Shown: one piece after another, positions 12,660 to 26,733 of the stretch
Layout: each line of letters opens with the position of its first letter
How positions within the stretch are numbered: position 1 is the first letter of the stretch
Source of the DNA: Ursus arctos
Lineage: Eukaryota > Chordata > Mammalia > Carnivora > Ursidae
DNA length: 64,000 nt
Direction: 5' to 3'
Assembly: GCF_023065955.2 (NCBI RefSeq)
Contig: NW_026622997.1
Location: forward strand, 7,922,001 to 7,986,000
Made by a program: the position numbers and the translations under genes
Notes under the pieces: generated by a model
What the model was told of the DNA's origin: nothing
Seen by the model: the letters and a program-made list of their open reading frames with translations, nothing else
Databases searched by the model: none

Positions 12660-12859
12660 ACAGCAGGGACCTGGAGATTCCTGACTGTGGGGCTTGAGCC
12701 TGTTGCTGCCTTTGAAACACTGCTGTCACTCCTCAGCTCCCCTCCTTCCCATGCTTTCTGCTCCTCCCTGCAAACGGCTCCTGGCCAAATAGAAATAATG
12801 ACATGTTAAAATGTCTTCTAGCTCTAAGTGCTATAAAATTTAAAGCTGATTTTTTTAAC

Positions 12860-12865
12860 ATTAAA
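12860..12865 (+). promoter_or_regulatory. BPHL: BPHL polyadenylation signal (ATTAAA)
   Basis: ATTAAA lies about 200 bases after the BPHL stop and is the first good polyA hexamer in the 3'UTR. Cleavage would be expected near 12880-12890. Confidence 0.6.
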
Positions 12866-12889
12866 GAATTTCTACCATTGACTTAAAAA

Positions 12890-13390
12890 ATGAATTCTGA
12901 TTCTGATTTACTTTCTCTCCAGTGAATCTTAGATGAAGCATTTGGAGTATTTATGACTGTGATTTCAGAATACCTGGAATCTTGACTTATACTCTCCCTT
13001 TTATCCGAGAGGTATAAGCTTTCACGGGCCTTTTTACTTGAATTTATCACATTGTTCCAAGTAGAGAAATAGAAGCAAGTCCTTGCCTAGGGCCCTTGAT
13101 ACTGCGTTTTCACCAGGGTTGCTGGAACTACGCCAAATAAGGTGGGAAGGTTTGCTCTGTCCTTAAATCTCTATTCACTCCACACGCTTCCTGGAGTCAT
13201 TTACGTTAATACTTTGGGCCAGTGAAGATGAAAAAAATTTTCTTTTTATCTGTCTTCACTAAAAGAGCAGAAAGGCTATTAAACACATTAAAACAGAAAT
13301 CCTAGTTTGTTAAAGTCACTAAACCCAGAAACATATTTAAGAAGCATTCAGTGAAAGAATAAATATTGCCTGAAATGCAATTAAAGAGAC
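12890..13390. other. BPHL-TUBB2A convergent intergenic gap
   Basis: About 500 bases between the two convergent polyA sites. AT-rich, with nothing recognised. Confidence 0.6.
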
Positions 13391-13414
13391 CACAAAGTTT
13401 TGGACACATGCTTT

Positions 13415-13420
13415 TTTATT
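13415..13420 (-). promoter_or_regulatory. TUBB2A: TUBB2A polyadenylation signal (AATAAA)
   Basis: TTTATT on the plus strand reads AATAAA on the minus strand, about 175 bases after the TAA stop. That gives a short 3'UTR of about 200 bases, typical of beta-tubulin genes. Confidence 0.7.
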
Positions 13421-13593
13421 AGTATAGATATCTTAGACAATACTGTAATTTTTAGGAGTTCCACATTATTACATCAACAGTGTGAATTTCTGACAGAGGC
13501 AAAACGGAGCACCATAGTATACAAATAGAAAGACCATGCTTGATTGAGGACAACAGAAGTTCACTAAAGATGCACGATTTATCTGAGAAGTTC

Positions 13594-16182
<2,589 letters not shown>

Positions 16183-17139
16183 TCAAATGATGGCTGGCAT
16201 CCTAAATATCAGTAAGGATGGCCCTTTTCTCCCTCTCATGTCCTTGGAACAGCGGCCACTGTGGTCAGCCAGTGAAGGAGTCCTAGAGCTGCACCCCCCT
16301 CTTCCTCCAGGGGTGCTGCAGAGGGGCACGGAAATCCGCAGAGCATTGGCCATATGATGGCGACAGACTGAAAGCTGGGAAGGGCACTGAACGAGGAGGG
16401 TGGGCACAGCAGATGCCCTTCTAGGGAAAGCTGTGGATGCTGGGGAGGCCATCACCCCCAGGCAAGGCTGACTGTCACAGCATCCCAGCTGATGGATGGG
16501 TCCTGCCAGAACCAAGGACGGCTTGGACCCCGCCCTGTGACTGCCTCCAGGGATCAAGGTCTCCTGGGGCAAACCCCACCCAGCCCTGCAGGCAGCGCAG
16601 TTTAGACCACTGACAGCCAGAAGGCCTGCTGCCCCTGCCCACGGCAGGGCTGGGTAGGGCAGGGCAGGCAGGAGGAGTCTGGGAGCCCGACTGCAGACAG
16701 TGGGTAGAACTGGGCATGGTGAGGGCACAGGCTCCATTGTGAATGTGCAGCAGGAAGGGGGGCGGGGAGGTTGGGGTGGGTAATATGGCGGTTGTGAAAG
16801 AGACCACGTCCTTGTCCAGGCGCCCGCCCACACCCTTGCACCAGGCTGGCTCCTGCCTCGCCCACTGCGGTCGGTAGTCACAGCCGCGGGATGTCACCTG
16901 CTGCCTGGCAGACAGGAAGCCAGACTCCGACATTATGTCTCATCATGTCTGTGGTGCTCATATTAGGGGAATTATCTACCACTCTGATCTGAGAAATCTG
17001 CAGGCATCAGACATCAATCAGAATAGACTTTTCTTTTATAGGCAGAGGTGGGCAGGACTGGCAGGGACTATGTAGGTGAGGAGGGAAAGAGATGGTGGGT
17101 CTGTAGGCGCAAAATCAGGTTGCCCAGCTGGAATATTTT

Positions 17140-18265
17140 TCTCCGTAGTCAGCAGATTTTCAGACTGAATTGTTAAGAGGGGCAGTGTTCACCTGTGTGC
17201 TTGTTTAAACTTGGCACAAGCCCAAATTTATGGGCTGTGGGCGGGGGGAAACCTGCCTACAGTTGGGTGAAGCAAAGCAGAGGGCAAGAATGGGCAATTG
17301 TGAACACTTGGTCATTGCCTCCGTTGTTTCAGAGATACAATCTGCTGTTAAATGCTGTGGGGGGTCGAATAACAGTCATTGTGAGGTTGGTGTTGGTTCA
17401 ATCAGTTGTCAGGGGTGGGCTGCCTTCCATTCTTGGCTCTGAAGGACTAGCGGTTATCATCTACTGTGCATGTGCCTAGAGTGATAGCTGTTAGAGGGTC
17501 CTCAAAATCAGGAGTGTCATAAGAGGTATACTTAGGAATATACTAAAAAGAATAATGATTAAGGGTTAAATTAGGGAGTAAAACCGCAATTCCAAGTTTG
17601 AAGGGAGTTAGTCGAGTAGGTTCTGAGATGTTGGGCTTGCAGCATATTTAATGGCAGAAATGAAAATAACAGTGGCAATTTGATGGATTTTCTAGTTGGC
17701 AGTGGATATTTCTGGTGACGACATAGACATTTATGGAGGCTCATGCAGTGGTTACTTCTGCTCCTTTGGGAAGCCAGAGTCATGGCCAATGCCAGACACT
17801 TGTTGAGGTCTATTCACTGGAGTTATAGTTCTCTCGTGATGGTGTTGAGTCTTTGGTAACATTGTCTATAGTTCTAGTAATTTCCTGAAGCAGAATATAG
17901 AAAATGTAGTTCTGGCAGACTTTCTGAATGGCCCACAGAGCAGCAGCTCCAGGCACAAAGATTGCCCACGTGTGGTCTGCTGTAGCAATCAAGCCTTCTG
18001 AGAGTCCTCAATCCCTTAGCCTCTTGTTCTAAGGGTTCTTGATAACTTGGCAAGGAAGGAAGGTAAAGCCTGTCTGGGGCTGGGGTTCCACATCTAGGTT
18101 TGTAGATGTAACGTGCTTTTGCAAACCTCTGAATCAACTAGTGCCTGAAAAACTGAAATCAGAGGTGAGAATATAGCTATGGTGATAAAAGCAGGCAGTA
18201 AGGCTAAAGATTTGATCTGGGCTAATAAGATTAGCTCAATAACAGGATCTAGTCCAACTATAGGC
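17140..18265 (-). other. Possible second retroviral (env-like) relic, opposite strand
   Basis: The minus strand has overlapping semi-open frames with Cys- and Asn-rich stretches (for example NCHCYFHFCH, around 17640-17690) and TADHTWAIFVPGAAALW (around 17930-17985). These look like a decayed envelope-type protein in opposite orientation to the ERV next to it. I cannot assign it to a family. It lies where TUBB2A exon 1 and promoter would be expected. Confidence 0.3.
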
Positions 18266-18267
18266 AT

Positions 18268-18270
18268 TCT

Positions 18271-18305
<35 letters not shown>

Positions 18306-18309
18306 TTTG
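18268..18309. repeat. (CT)n-(T)n simple repeat
   Basis: A run of CT dinucleotides followed by about 12 T, directly abutting the first LTR-like block. Confidence 0.9.
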
Positions 18310-18907
18310 CCATGCCCCTCCCCATGGTAGACATTGTAGACCCAAGAGATCATATCCACCCAAATCTTGCACCCCTCCTTTAGACCATGCCCCAAATCCT
18401 AGAATGTCTGAATTTCCTGCCCAAACTGCTCTGAGCCCACTTCTAGTGAATGTATAAGTCTCTCTCCCTGAGTCTCCCTGAGGGCAGGCCGTGCCTGAAG
18501 CATGCACCTCTAGGACCAAGGGGAGACTGCATGTGAAGAGGGGGTGATGGAGTTTGGATGCGTGGTCTGAGACACCCACAAACATGCACACAGGCACAAT
18601 AAAAACTCTGAACACTGAAGCTCAGATGAGCGTCTCTAGTCGGTGATACTCCATGCGTATTGTCACACACCAATGCAGTGACAGTAACGTGTCCTGACTC
18701 CATGGGAGGACAACAGAAACTTTGCATGTAGTACTCCTCTGGACTCTGCCCTATGTACGCTTCCCTTGGCTAATTCAACCTGTATCTTTTATAGACTTTA
18801 CCTATAAAAACAAATCTGTAGCTGTGGTATAAGAACTTCCAGTAAGTTCTATGAGTCCTCCTAGACTACCAAAACTAAAGGTGATCTTGGAGACCTTTGA
18901 CCTTGCA
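18309..18907 (+). mobile_element. ERV long terminal repeat (upstream copy)
   Basis: LTR-like block with a GCACAATAAAAACTC polyA signal region near 18594-18608, ending TTGCA and followed at once by TTGGTGTCAGAAG, the form of a retroviral primer-binding site. It aligns in order with the block at 23.1-23.73 kb: the AATAAA region, the CTCAG(A/G)TGAGC motif, TTCCAGTAAGTTCTATGAG versus TTTCAGTGAGTTCTGTGAA, and the terminal TTGCA. The copies are clearly diverged, so the element is old. The 5' boundary is approximate. Confidence 0.7.
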
Positions 18908-18935
18908 GTTGGTGTCAGAAGCAAGGATGTTCTTG

Positions 18936-19125
18936 GGGTGCCTGGGTGGCTTAGTCAGTTAAGTGTCTGCCTTTGGCTCAGGTCATGATCTCAGGGTCCT
19001 GGGATCAAGCCCTGCATTGGGCTCCCTGCTCAGTGGAGAGTCTGCTTCTCCCTCTCTCTCTGCCCCTCCCTACTCCTGGTGCTCTCTCTTTCAAATAAAT
19101 AAATAAAATCTTAGAAAAAAAAAAA
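18936..19125 (+). mobile_element. SINEC inside the ERV leader
   Basis: GGGGTGCCTGGGTGGCTTAG through AAATAAATAAATAAAATC and an A run. It interrupts the leader just after the primer-binding-like site. Confidence 0.88.
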
Positions 19126-19373
19126 AAGAGGTGGGGATGCTCTTGAAGACTGTTCCCTCCGACTTCACAGTTGGTCCAAATGCTTCCCAGTTTGTGTCAG
19201 AAGTGGAATTTGCTAGCCTGACTCTGACTCACTGAAACATATGGCTCAAGAAAAGAAGGATAAATGGATGGGGGATGGTGATCCTTTGATTCTTGAGTGC
19301 CCACAGGGTCCCCTAGGATACAGGGGTGGAGCTGTGCTGCCATTAGTATTGGAGGTAAAATTTGCCAAAAGAG

Positions 19374-19551
19374 GGGAGCCTGGGTGGCTCAGTTGGTTAA
19401 GTGTCTGACTCTTGAATTCAGCTCAGATCATGATCTCAGAGTCATGGGATTAAGTCCCATGTCAGGCTCCATGCTTAGTGTGGAGTCTGCTTGTTCCTCC
19501 CCACCCTGCACACTCTCTCTCTCAAATAAATAAATAAAATCATTTAAAAAG
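19374..19551 (+). mobile_element. SINEC inside the ERV
   Basis: GGGGAGCCTGGGTGGCTCAG to AAATAAATAAAATCATTTAAAA; flanked by TTGCCAAAAGA on both sides as target-site duplication. Confidence 0.9.
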
Positions 19552-22500
19552 TTGCCAAAAGAACTTAGAAATGACAGCTCCAGCCCCTGAGGAGGTGGCT
19601 CACTGGATGCATTAGGAAATCCAAAGTAACAAGAAACAAGCAAATATCAATCCCTTGGTTGTTGTTATTTGTAATAACCAAAATGAAAGGTAGAGTTTTG
19701 GGTGGATCTTGAGGCAGAGCCAAGATTGGAATCAGGCTATTCTGAGTTATTTTAGGACTGCCACCAAAGGAAAGAGTTAAGCTGAAGCCACAGATAGCCA
19801 AGATTTGCAAGATAATGGGGGGACAGGTGAAGGGGAGAGTCAAGGGACCCATCCCAGGAGGATAGAAACCTTTAAACAGTTATTGACAAACAGAGCAGCT
19901 ATGGAAGGGATCAAAATAAAGGTCTTACTGCAGCACTCTCAGAAGTTGGACTGACTGAGGAGAGCCTCTGCTGCCCTCCCCCTGCCCCGCCACATTGAAG
20001 GGCCTTAAGCAAATCTGCTCTATTTGCCATTGTTTGGAAGAATTTCAAAAGCTGGATGGCAAAGATGAAAATGGGAAAACCACCCTGGCATTGCCTGAGA
20101 TGATGGTCCCACAATCAAATCACCTTAAAGATTGACAAAAGGGCCTGGTCCCTTGACCTGATCCCCAGCTAGGGCCCCGGGGCATGTACACATGAGTGGG
20201 CAAAATGGTCAGGGAGTCTAAGAATGATATTTCTGGGACTCCCTGACACGAGAGCCCTGTGCACCCTGATGTCACAGCTAGTGAAGTCCTAACAGGGTTG
20301 TGGTCAGATTGGAAGGATAAGGGTGTGACATAGTTGGTGGGATTCAGGTGAAGGTTTAGGTGAAGACTGAAATGTTTGAATAGACTATGTGAAGTTACTG
20401 TATCTCCATTACCTGAATATATTATAGGGGTGAATATTGTGTCTGATTGGGCAATGCTTCCTCTACCCTAATATTATACAATGGAAGTCATGTAAAGCCA
20501 CACGTCAACCATTATTAAGCAGACAGCTAAATGAGAGCCAATAACATTGCCTGAACTCCCACAATGTGGGCTGTTGTTAATTTGACTGGGGTGACAGTGC
20601 AGACGTATCTGTACAATAATACTGTGTGAGGTGTGGGGTGGAGACAGGCTCATGACAAAAGCTGTGATGACCACTGGGATTGCTGTTTGAAAATTCCAGA
20701 ACATTCCTTTTTGAAAGACAATTACTAGCTTTCTATTCGACATTAATTAAATTGTTCCTATGACTGAAGGACATAAAGTGATCTTAAAATATCCATAATG
20801 TCTTGGGTAATGTCAAAAAATACTGTAATGGGGAGGGGAGTGCTCAGAAGGGTTTCATAATAAAAAAGAAGTCATTTATATAGGAAATGGTATCAAGGAA
20901 ATCCAAGGAAAGGTACACACGAGCAGGGAATTCCTTCTCCTATAGGACTGACTTTGGAACCACCTGACGTGCTGCTGGACCCTATAGCCGCTTCGGTGTT
21001 ACCATATAAACTCTCTATTGACCAACAAAGAGCTGCTTGGCTTATGGATAGCAATTTCAAAGTGGACATTTCCAAGCATCCTGTTTGGAAAGCTGTCACT
21101 CTTATTGAAGAAGATAAAAACAATTCAGCTTAGTGGGCTAGAATGCATGCTATTTGCCTCTATGTTTGGGTTTTGATTCATGGTGGTGGCCAATAGCTGA
21201 GCCACGCGGTCAGGCAGATGGACTAAGGAAAGCTGGCCTATTAAAGGGATACCCATATGGGGTGCAGCCCTATGAAAATCGCTATGGGAATTTGAGGGGT
21301 ACATTAAAGTAGGACATGTCAATGTCCATGAGAAGGACCACCTCCTGGTATCGGAAGTAGCTGGAATTGGCAGGTGGCAATCCTTGAGGTGGCCTTCTGA
21401 GTCCATGGAATAATGGAGAGGAGATCCTCTAGCAATGCAGAGATGGGCTCAATTTAGACATATTCCTCCAGCCCCCTGTGAAGCTCAAAATACCAACCGT
21501 ACATTCTGCCCATGAGAAAGACAGAGGCTGCAGGTGGTTCTGAGGCAGCCTCCAGTGGGGAAGGCCATGCACGTAGCTGTCAAATCGGGCTGATGCGGGT
21601 AGCCCCTAGAGTCTACAACTGGGCTCCTGCTGTAATAGACACTTGCTCTAGATTGGGTTTGCATACCTGGTGGTAGAGCTGAATGTTCCAAATAGTTTAA
21701 AGGACTGAACTAGAAGATTTTGTACCAATTTGAACCACCAAGTCACATTTCTTCAGCTCAAGGAACATACTTTTATCCTGATAGTTTGAAGATGACTAGA
21801 ACAGGCAATGATTAGGGCACGAAGGGCTGGCTTCCGTGCCTTCATGAGTCTGTGCTCGCACTCAACACGTAGGGAGCCAATGAAGTGTCTGCATTAGGAG
21901 GATTTCTCCATTTTTCTATGGAATCTGGGGAATGGAGTGGGACGGGGTGCTATGACTCTACAATTCTTCCCCATGTAACCTCCACTTTTCTTTTTTCCTA
22001 CCTGATACCTGGGATGGTGGTCCTGGGATCAGAGCAGTGACCACAAGCACCAGTAGCAGGGATGATCCCTAAGCAAAAAAAATGTCACCATACCTTTAAA
22101 TCTTCTGTCAGAATTCCTAAGGGTCTGATGGAGTAGGTGGTGTCTTTATCTCATCTTGCAAAATTGAGATTAACAGTGAACGCAGCTATATTGCCTGGGG
22201 GTGAAGAAAGTCCACTCTTTCCGTTTGTATGTAACCCTACATACCTATGTAGGGATGAGAGTGGACTGAGGGGGAGGTGCTTGCTAGACTAGTATTGCCA
22301 GTGGCAATCTAGACCAGCACAGTAGCCAGACCTGACCTCCTTTCCCCAAAAAGGTGGACATGCTTGGTAAAATTAAAATGGTAAATGTGGAAAAGGAAGA
22401 ATGGTAGGTGAGGATAAAGGAATGAATGAATGGTCTATGCAATGAAGGCAATGCAACATTATATTGGTGCCTCGAGAGAGACTCAGAGAGAGACACGGTA

Positions 22501-23099
22501 TTGTCTCTTAGCTCACTTATACCCCGCCTTAAAAGGTGGGGCCATACACTGATGGACTACTCTTACCTTTGGAAGCTTGACAAGGTCGAACGGAAGGCTA
22601 CAAAATGAGGGGCACAACTCAGGGAGCCACCATGAGATATCACGATGGACTGGACCAGCTCCTGAAGACTCAGTGGGGCTCTGGTAATGCGGCATATGCT
22701 TGCCTCGTTTCCAGGCGGCCGTGCGGTGATACGATGCACCACTGGCCTTGCTGAGGGCATTCAGCCATCCGATGTAAACAGGTCTTATGGTAATGCTGAT
22801 ATTCGTAATCAACTATATGGAGAAATTGAGTTAGAGCTTCCTTGGATTAATAAGATGACTGGTTTGGGAAACAGCTGGATTTAACTAATAACTATCAGCT
22901 AGTTTTTATGCTAAATAGTTCTGTACTAGTTTATTGTACAAATAGCAACACATCGAGAGGGGCAAAGAGTAACCAACCCAGCACAAAAATGTGAATATCT
23001 ATGGCATGGCTTCATAGGGTGAAGGGATTCGTTGTTTACCGTTGCTGTGTCTAGTAAATACTACATTAATTACGGGTGCCCAGACAAAGGTGATTGGTT

Positions 23100-23728
23100 T
23101 GCTGTAACAGAGTCTTGGCCAAAGGCCAGGGGGTGAGCTGTACAGGGAAGACTTAATCTTATCCAAAGAGAGGTCTGGCCTTGGCTTTTGGCTCCTGGGA
23201 GGTGATTTCTAGGCCCCTTGAATGTCCAATAGGATCATCTTTATTTGCCTGAGGGCTTTGGCCACCAGACAGTCTGTCAATGTGCGTCTGATAGGGCTCT
23301 GGTACTAGTTCAGATCTCCCAGGAACTAGAGACTGAACGCAGCAGCTCAACTGTAGGCCGGGCTGCAGACTAACGGTTGGCCACGTGAGCAGTATGTCGC
23401 CTCTGGGAGATAAAAGCCCCAATAAAAATTCTGGACACCCCAGGCTCAGGTGAGCTTCCTTGGTTGGCAATCCTCCGGCTGTGTTGTCATACACAGAAAC
23501 TGGGAATTAACATTGTCCCTGACTCTGTGGGGAAGGGACGACTAGAATCTCTACCTTCAGACCTTTGGGACTCTTCCCCAAGCGTCTCCTCTCTTGGCTG
23601 ATTTTAATCTATATAATTTCCCCAGAATAAACCCTAACCATGAGCATAACAGCTTTCAGTGAGTTCTGTGAATCCTTCTGGCAAATTATTACAACCGAGT
23701 GTGGTTTAGGGGCCCCTTGAACTTGCAC
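23100..23728 (+). mobile_element. ERV long terminal repeat (downstream copy)
   Basis: LTR-like block with CCCCAATAAAAATTC near 23409-23423 and end TTGCA. It is followed by TGGTTGTCAGAAG, again like a primer-binding site, and by about 100 bases that resemble the leader after the upstream LTR. The 5' boundary is uncertain. Confidence 0.6.
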
Positions 23729-23959
23729 TGGTTGTCAGAAGTGAGGGCAGTCTTCTGTGTGGACACTTTGTGTCTTCTAAAACTTCATAGCTGGCTGTAC
23801 TTCCTTCGGGGGTGAAGGGAATATTTACGGTACGAATGCTGAAACCTCCAGCCCTCTACTCAGCGACGAGAATGCTGGCGGCAGGCAGAAGCAGCAGGAT
23901 ACTGGTGGGGATAATCTGGGCCATAGGATCATTTCAAGAACAAAGACGTCATAATAATG

Positions 23960-24400
23960 ATTATATAGGGTTATCTTTTGCTGCTGAAAAATCCACCCTA
24001 AAATTTTGTGGATTAAGATGAACTATTTATTGTTAATTATAGGCTTGCGGCTTGGCCGAGGGGTTTTGTTATGGGCCGGTTCATCTGGGGCCTGATGTTC
24101 TGGGGTAGCTGCACTCATGTGTGAGTTGGTTGGCAGGTTTGTTGGTCTAGTGAGGGGCCCGCTGTCATGTCTGGCAGTTGGCTTGATGTCAGCTGGAAAA
24201 GCCATGTGCCTTTCATCGTCCATCAGGCTAACCATGCTTGTTTATATGGTGGCAAAAGGGTCCCCAGGGGCAGGAGAGGGCAAGCCCCAGTCCACAAGTG
24301 CTTTTCCTACCCTTCCTTGTATCACACTTGCTAATGTAGCCAAACCCAGAGGGTTCCACCTCTTAATTGATTGAGTAGTAAAATCACATTGAGAGAGTGT
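23960..24400. repeat. Dispersed mammalian repeat
   Basis: TTTTGCTGCTGAAAAATCCACCC, AAATTTTGTGGATTAAGATGAAC and the following G/T-rich part match a common dispersed repeat pattern. It marks the end of the ERV block. Confidence 0.5.
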
Positions 24401-24407
24401 GTATCAG

Positions 24408-24720
24408 TCGGTTTCTCTAGAAACAGAACCAGTAAAGCCTGAAATCTGTAGGGCAGGCTGGAAGCTCAAGCAGGGTTTCTATGTCACAGTCTTGGAGGGA
24501 GTCGCCTCTGGGAGACCTCAGTTTTTGCTCTTAAGGCCTTCAGCCATTTAGATGAGGCTCGTCCTTATTAGGAAAGGTAATCTGTTAATAAAACGGTAAG
24601 TAAACGGACTGCAAATGTGAATCGTGTCTATGAAATACCTTCACAGAAACATCTAGACTAGTCTTTGAACAACTAGGTTCCACAGCTTAACCAAGTCGAC
24701 ACAAAATTTCGCCATCACAG
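24408..24720 (-). repeat. Dispersed repeat, same family as 7738
   Basis: GGTTTCTCTAGAAACAGAACC at the start and ACACAAAATTTCGCCATCACAG at the end; internally diverged. Confidence 0.6.
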
Positions 24721-24799
24721 AGCGGATATTCAGCTGTCATTCGGTCTGTACATCAGAGATCGCTCATAATTCACCCAATGAATCCTACACTCGGAAAGC

Positions 24800-25650
24800 T
24801 CTAGTCAGGGGCCTGGCGACCACAAAGAGCTTCTTAGCGTCTCTCTCTTAAAAATGAGCACAGAACTGAAGGTGACCAGATACCTGGAAGACAGTAAACA
24901 AAGTAAACAAAGATTAAGAAGAAAGAAAGAAACATGGAGAAAATTATGACGGGAGAAGGAAATGTCCTTTAAAAATCTTATGACTCTCCTCAGAGAAGAT
25001 ACGATAGTGTAACCATGAAATAAGAACAAAATACATAGAAAGTAAAATTAAAGAATTGAGAACCATGCATAGAAATTAAAAAATCTAAGAGCATAACTGA
25101 AAACTCAGTTGAGACACTGGAAGATAAAGTCAAGCAGATCTGAAAAGTATAGGAAAGAAGGGTGGGGGGTGGAAAATAGAGAATTTGATTAAAAAATTAG
25201 AGGCCTAGCCAGAGTTCCAACATCAGATGAATAACAACAGCTCCACAGAGAAGCAGCTGAAGGAAAAAAAAGCCCACAACTGTGAGAAATATGATCATAT
25301 AAATATATGAAGAAAATGACAGAAGAATGTGTTTCCAGATATAATTCTGTGTGGAGGAGTCTATCACCTCCTTACGATCTGAATGCATGATCCAGTTATT
25401 TGAAAATTCCTCGTCTCGCATCAGGCTCTTGGGAAACAGGCTGGGAGAGACTTGCACAAGAAGCCTACTGGAGAGCGAAGGGAGCGGGAGGGGGGGAATG
25501 AGACGCTGAGGTGTGCAGTCCCAGGGCATGCTCTGGAGCTCAGAGGACTCTTCAGGGACGTCCCAAATTGAAGCAAGGGGGCCAACCTTCACCACCACCC
25601 CCCCAACGACCAGCTCCTGCATGTGCAACAGGTCCCCGAGGAAGGGACCA
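24800..25650. other. A-rich LINE-like stretch
   Basis: A-rich sequence with repeated AGAAAG, AAATTAAA and GAGACACTGGAAGATAAAG motifs, resembling ORF1-type LINE remnants. No gene. Family and limits unclear. Confidence 0.35.
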
Positions 25651-26532
25651 CACCTGTGGGTGAGGCAGCTCCCTGGCTGAAGGCAACTCTAAGAGCAGAG
25701 CTCAGCTGAGGCTCCATCAGCGGCCCAGGGGCCAGGAGCCTCAGAGTCCAGACGGGGGAATTCACTTCCTTGATTCACTAAGAAACTTCTAGAGTTAAGT
25801 CCTTTGAAGTCCTAATGCACACATGGTCAGCAACCTCTCCTTACGCTGCACGGCTTGGTCTGCCTGCAGGGGAGCGTGACGCGGGCTGCCCGGGCAGTGG
25901 GGGCGGGGGGGGGGGGGGCAGGCTGGTGAGGAGGCCGGACCCTGGCCGGGGTGCCAAGGCGGGGAGGGCCCCGGCTGTGGGGCACTGGGATGGGAATGTG
26001 CAGTCTTTCCGAGGAGCGGCATCAAAAGGGCCCTTGTCGTCACTCGGTCAGTAATATGGTTCTTATCAGTAGCGATGCTGCAGTTTTGCCGTTGATAACG
26101 GCCGGCTCCTGCGCGCAGCCCTCCTGGGTCGGAATTCGGGCAGAGCACGGCGGAGTGCTGGCGATGGGCTCTTCAGACCTGCCATGCGGCTGTGCTGATT
26201 CAAAGAGCATCCCACACATTACATTTTAAACATTTCCAGTTTACAGAGGGGATAAACGAGAAGTACTTGCATTGTAAATGATTTTTCAATTTGCGAGAGA
26301 TTTATCATCTAATGCCACATAACAAACTTTCTTACTAGGTGTTAAATATCATTCCAGTTACAAAAATTGAGTGAATGTCTCATTTGTTACCAAAATGGTT
26401 TCTATATTAGATCTCTATTCCATTTATTCCGTGGAGTCTATTCCGTGCCACATGTTTGTGATATGAACGAAAAAGAAGGGAGATCCACACAGAGCTCCTT
26501 CTGTATTCTACAATCAGCTAAGGCACTTTACA

Positions 26533-26571
26533 CACACGCGCGCGCACACACACACGCACACTTGCACACAC
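26533..26571. repeat. (CA/CG)n microsatellite
   Basis: Imperfect ACACGCGCGC / ACACACAC tract. Confidence 0.85.
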
Positions 26572-26719
26572 GAGGTAGAGATTATCTCCTCCTGGTGCAC
26601 GAGGACACTGGTTCGGAGGAGTTAAGAAAATGGCCTGGCATCAGGCAATGCCAGCAAAAAACTCAGCGGTTGCATCTCCTGCCGCCTGACAGCACATTTT
26701 CTGCAGTTTCACATACATA

Positions 26720-26733
26720 GTTTCCTAGGCAAC
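26720..26733. promoter_or_regulatory. RFX-type X-box
   Basis: GTTTCCTAGGCAAC, a near-palindrome with the RFX factor half-sites GTTNCC and GGCAAC. It lies in an otherwise unique stretch with no nearby gene. Confidence 0.45.

Larger units (their letters stand above)
18908..23050 (+). mobile_element. Decayed endogenous retrovirus internal region (gag-pol-env relic)
   Basis: Plus-strand retroviral coding remnant, heavily frameshifted and full of stops. The clearest part is the RNase H segment at about 20990-21400, where a frame reading WPIKGIPIWG and IKVGHVN fits a class I ERV RNase H C-terminal region. The start of a reverse-transcriptase-like segment (PEYIIGV) is near 20415. An integrase-like stretch is inferred for 21430-21850, and env is possible further on (around 22.2-22.9 kb). 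Two SINEs are inserted (18936, 19374). No intact gene remains. Confidence 0.65.

Noticed and set aside
16183..16933. 232-, 152- and 87-codon minus-strand frames upstream of TUBB2A exon 2
   Set aside because: Examined as a possible alternative TUBB2A first exon, but none gives a tubulin N-terminus and none ends in a phase-0 donor suited to exon 2.
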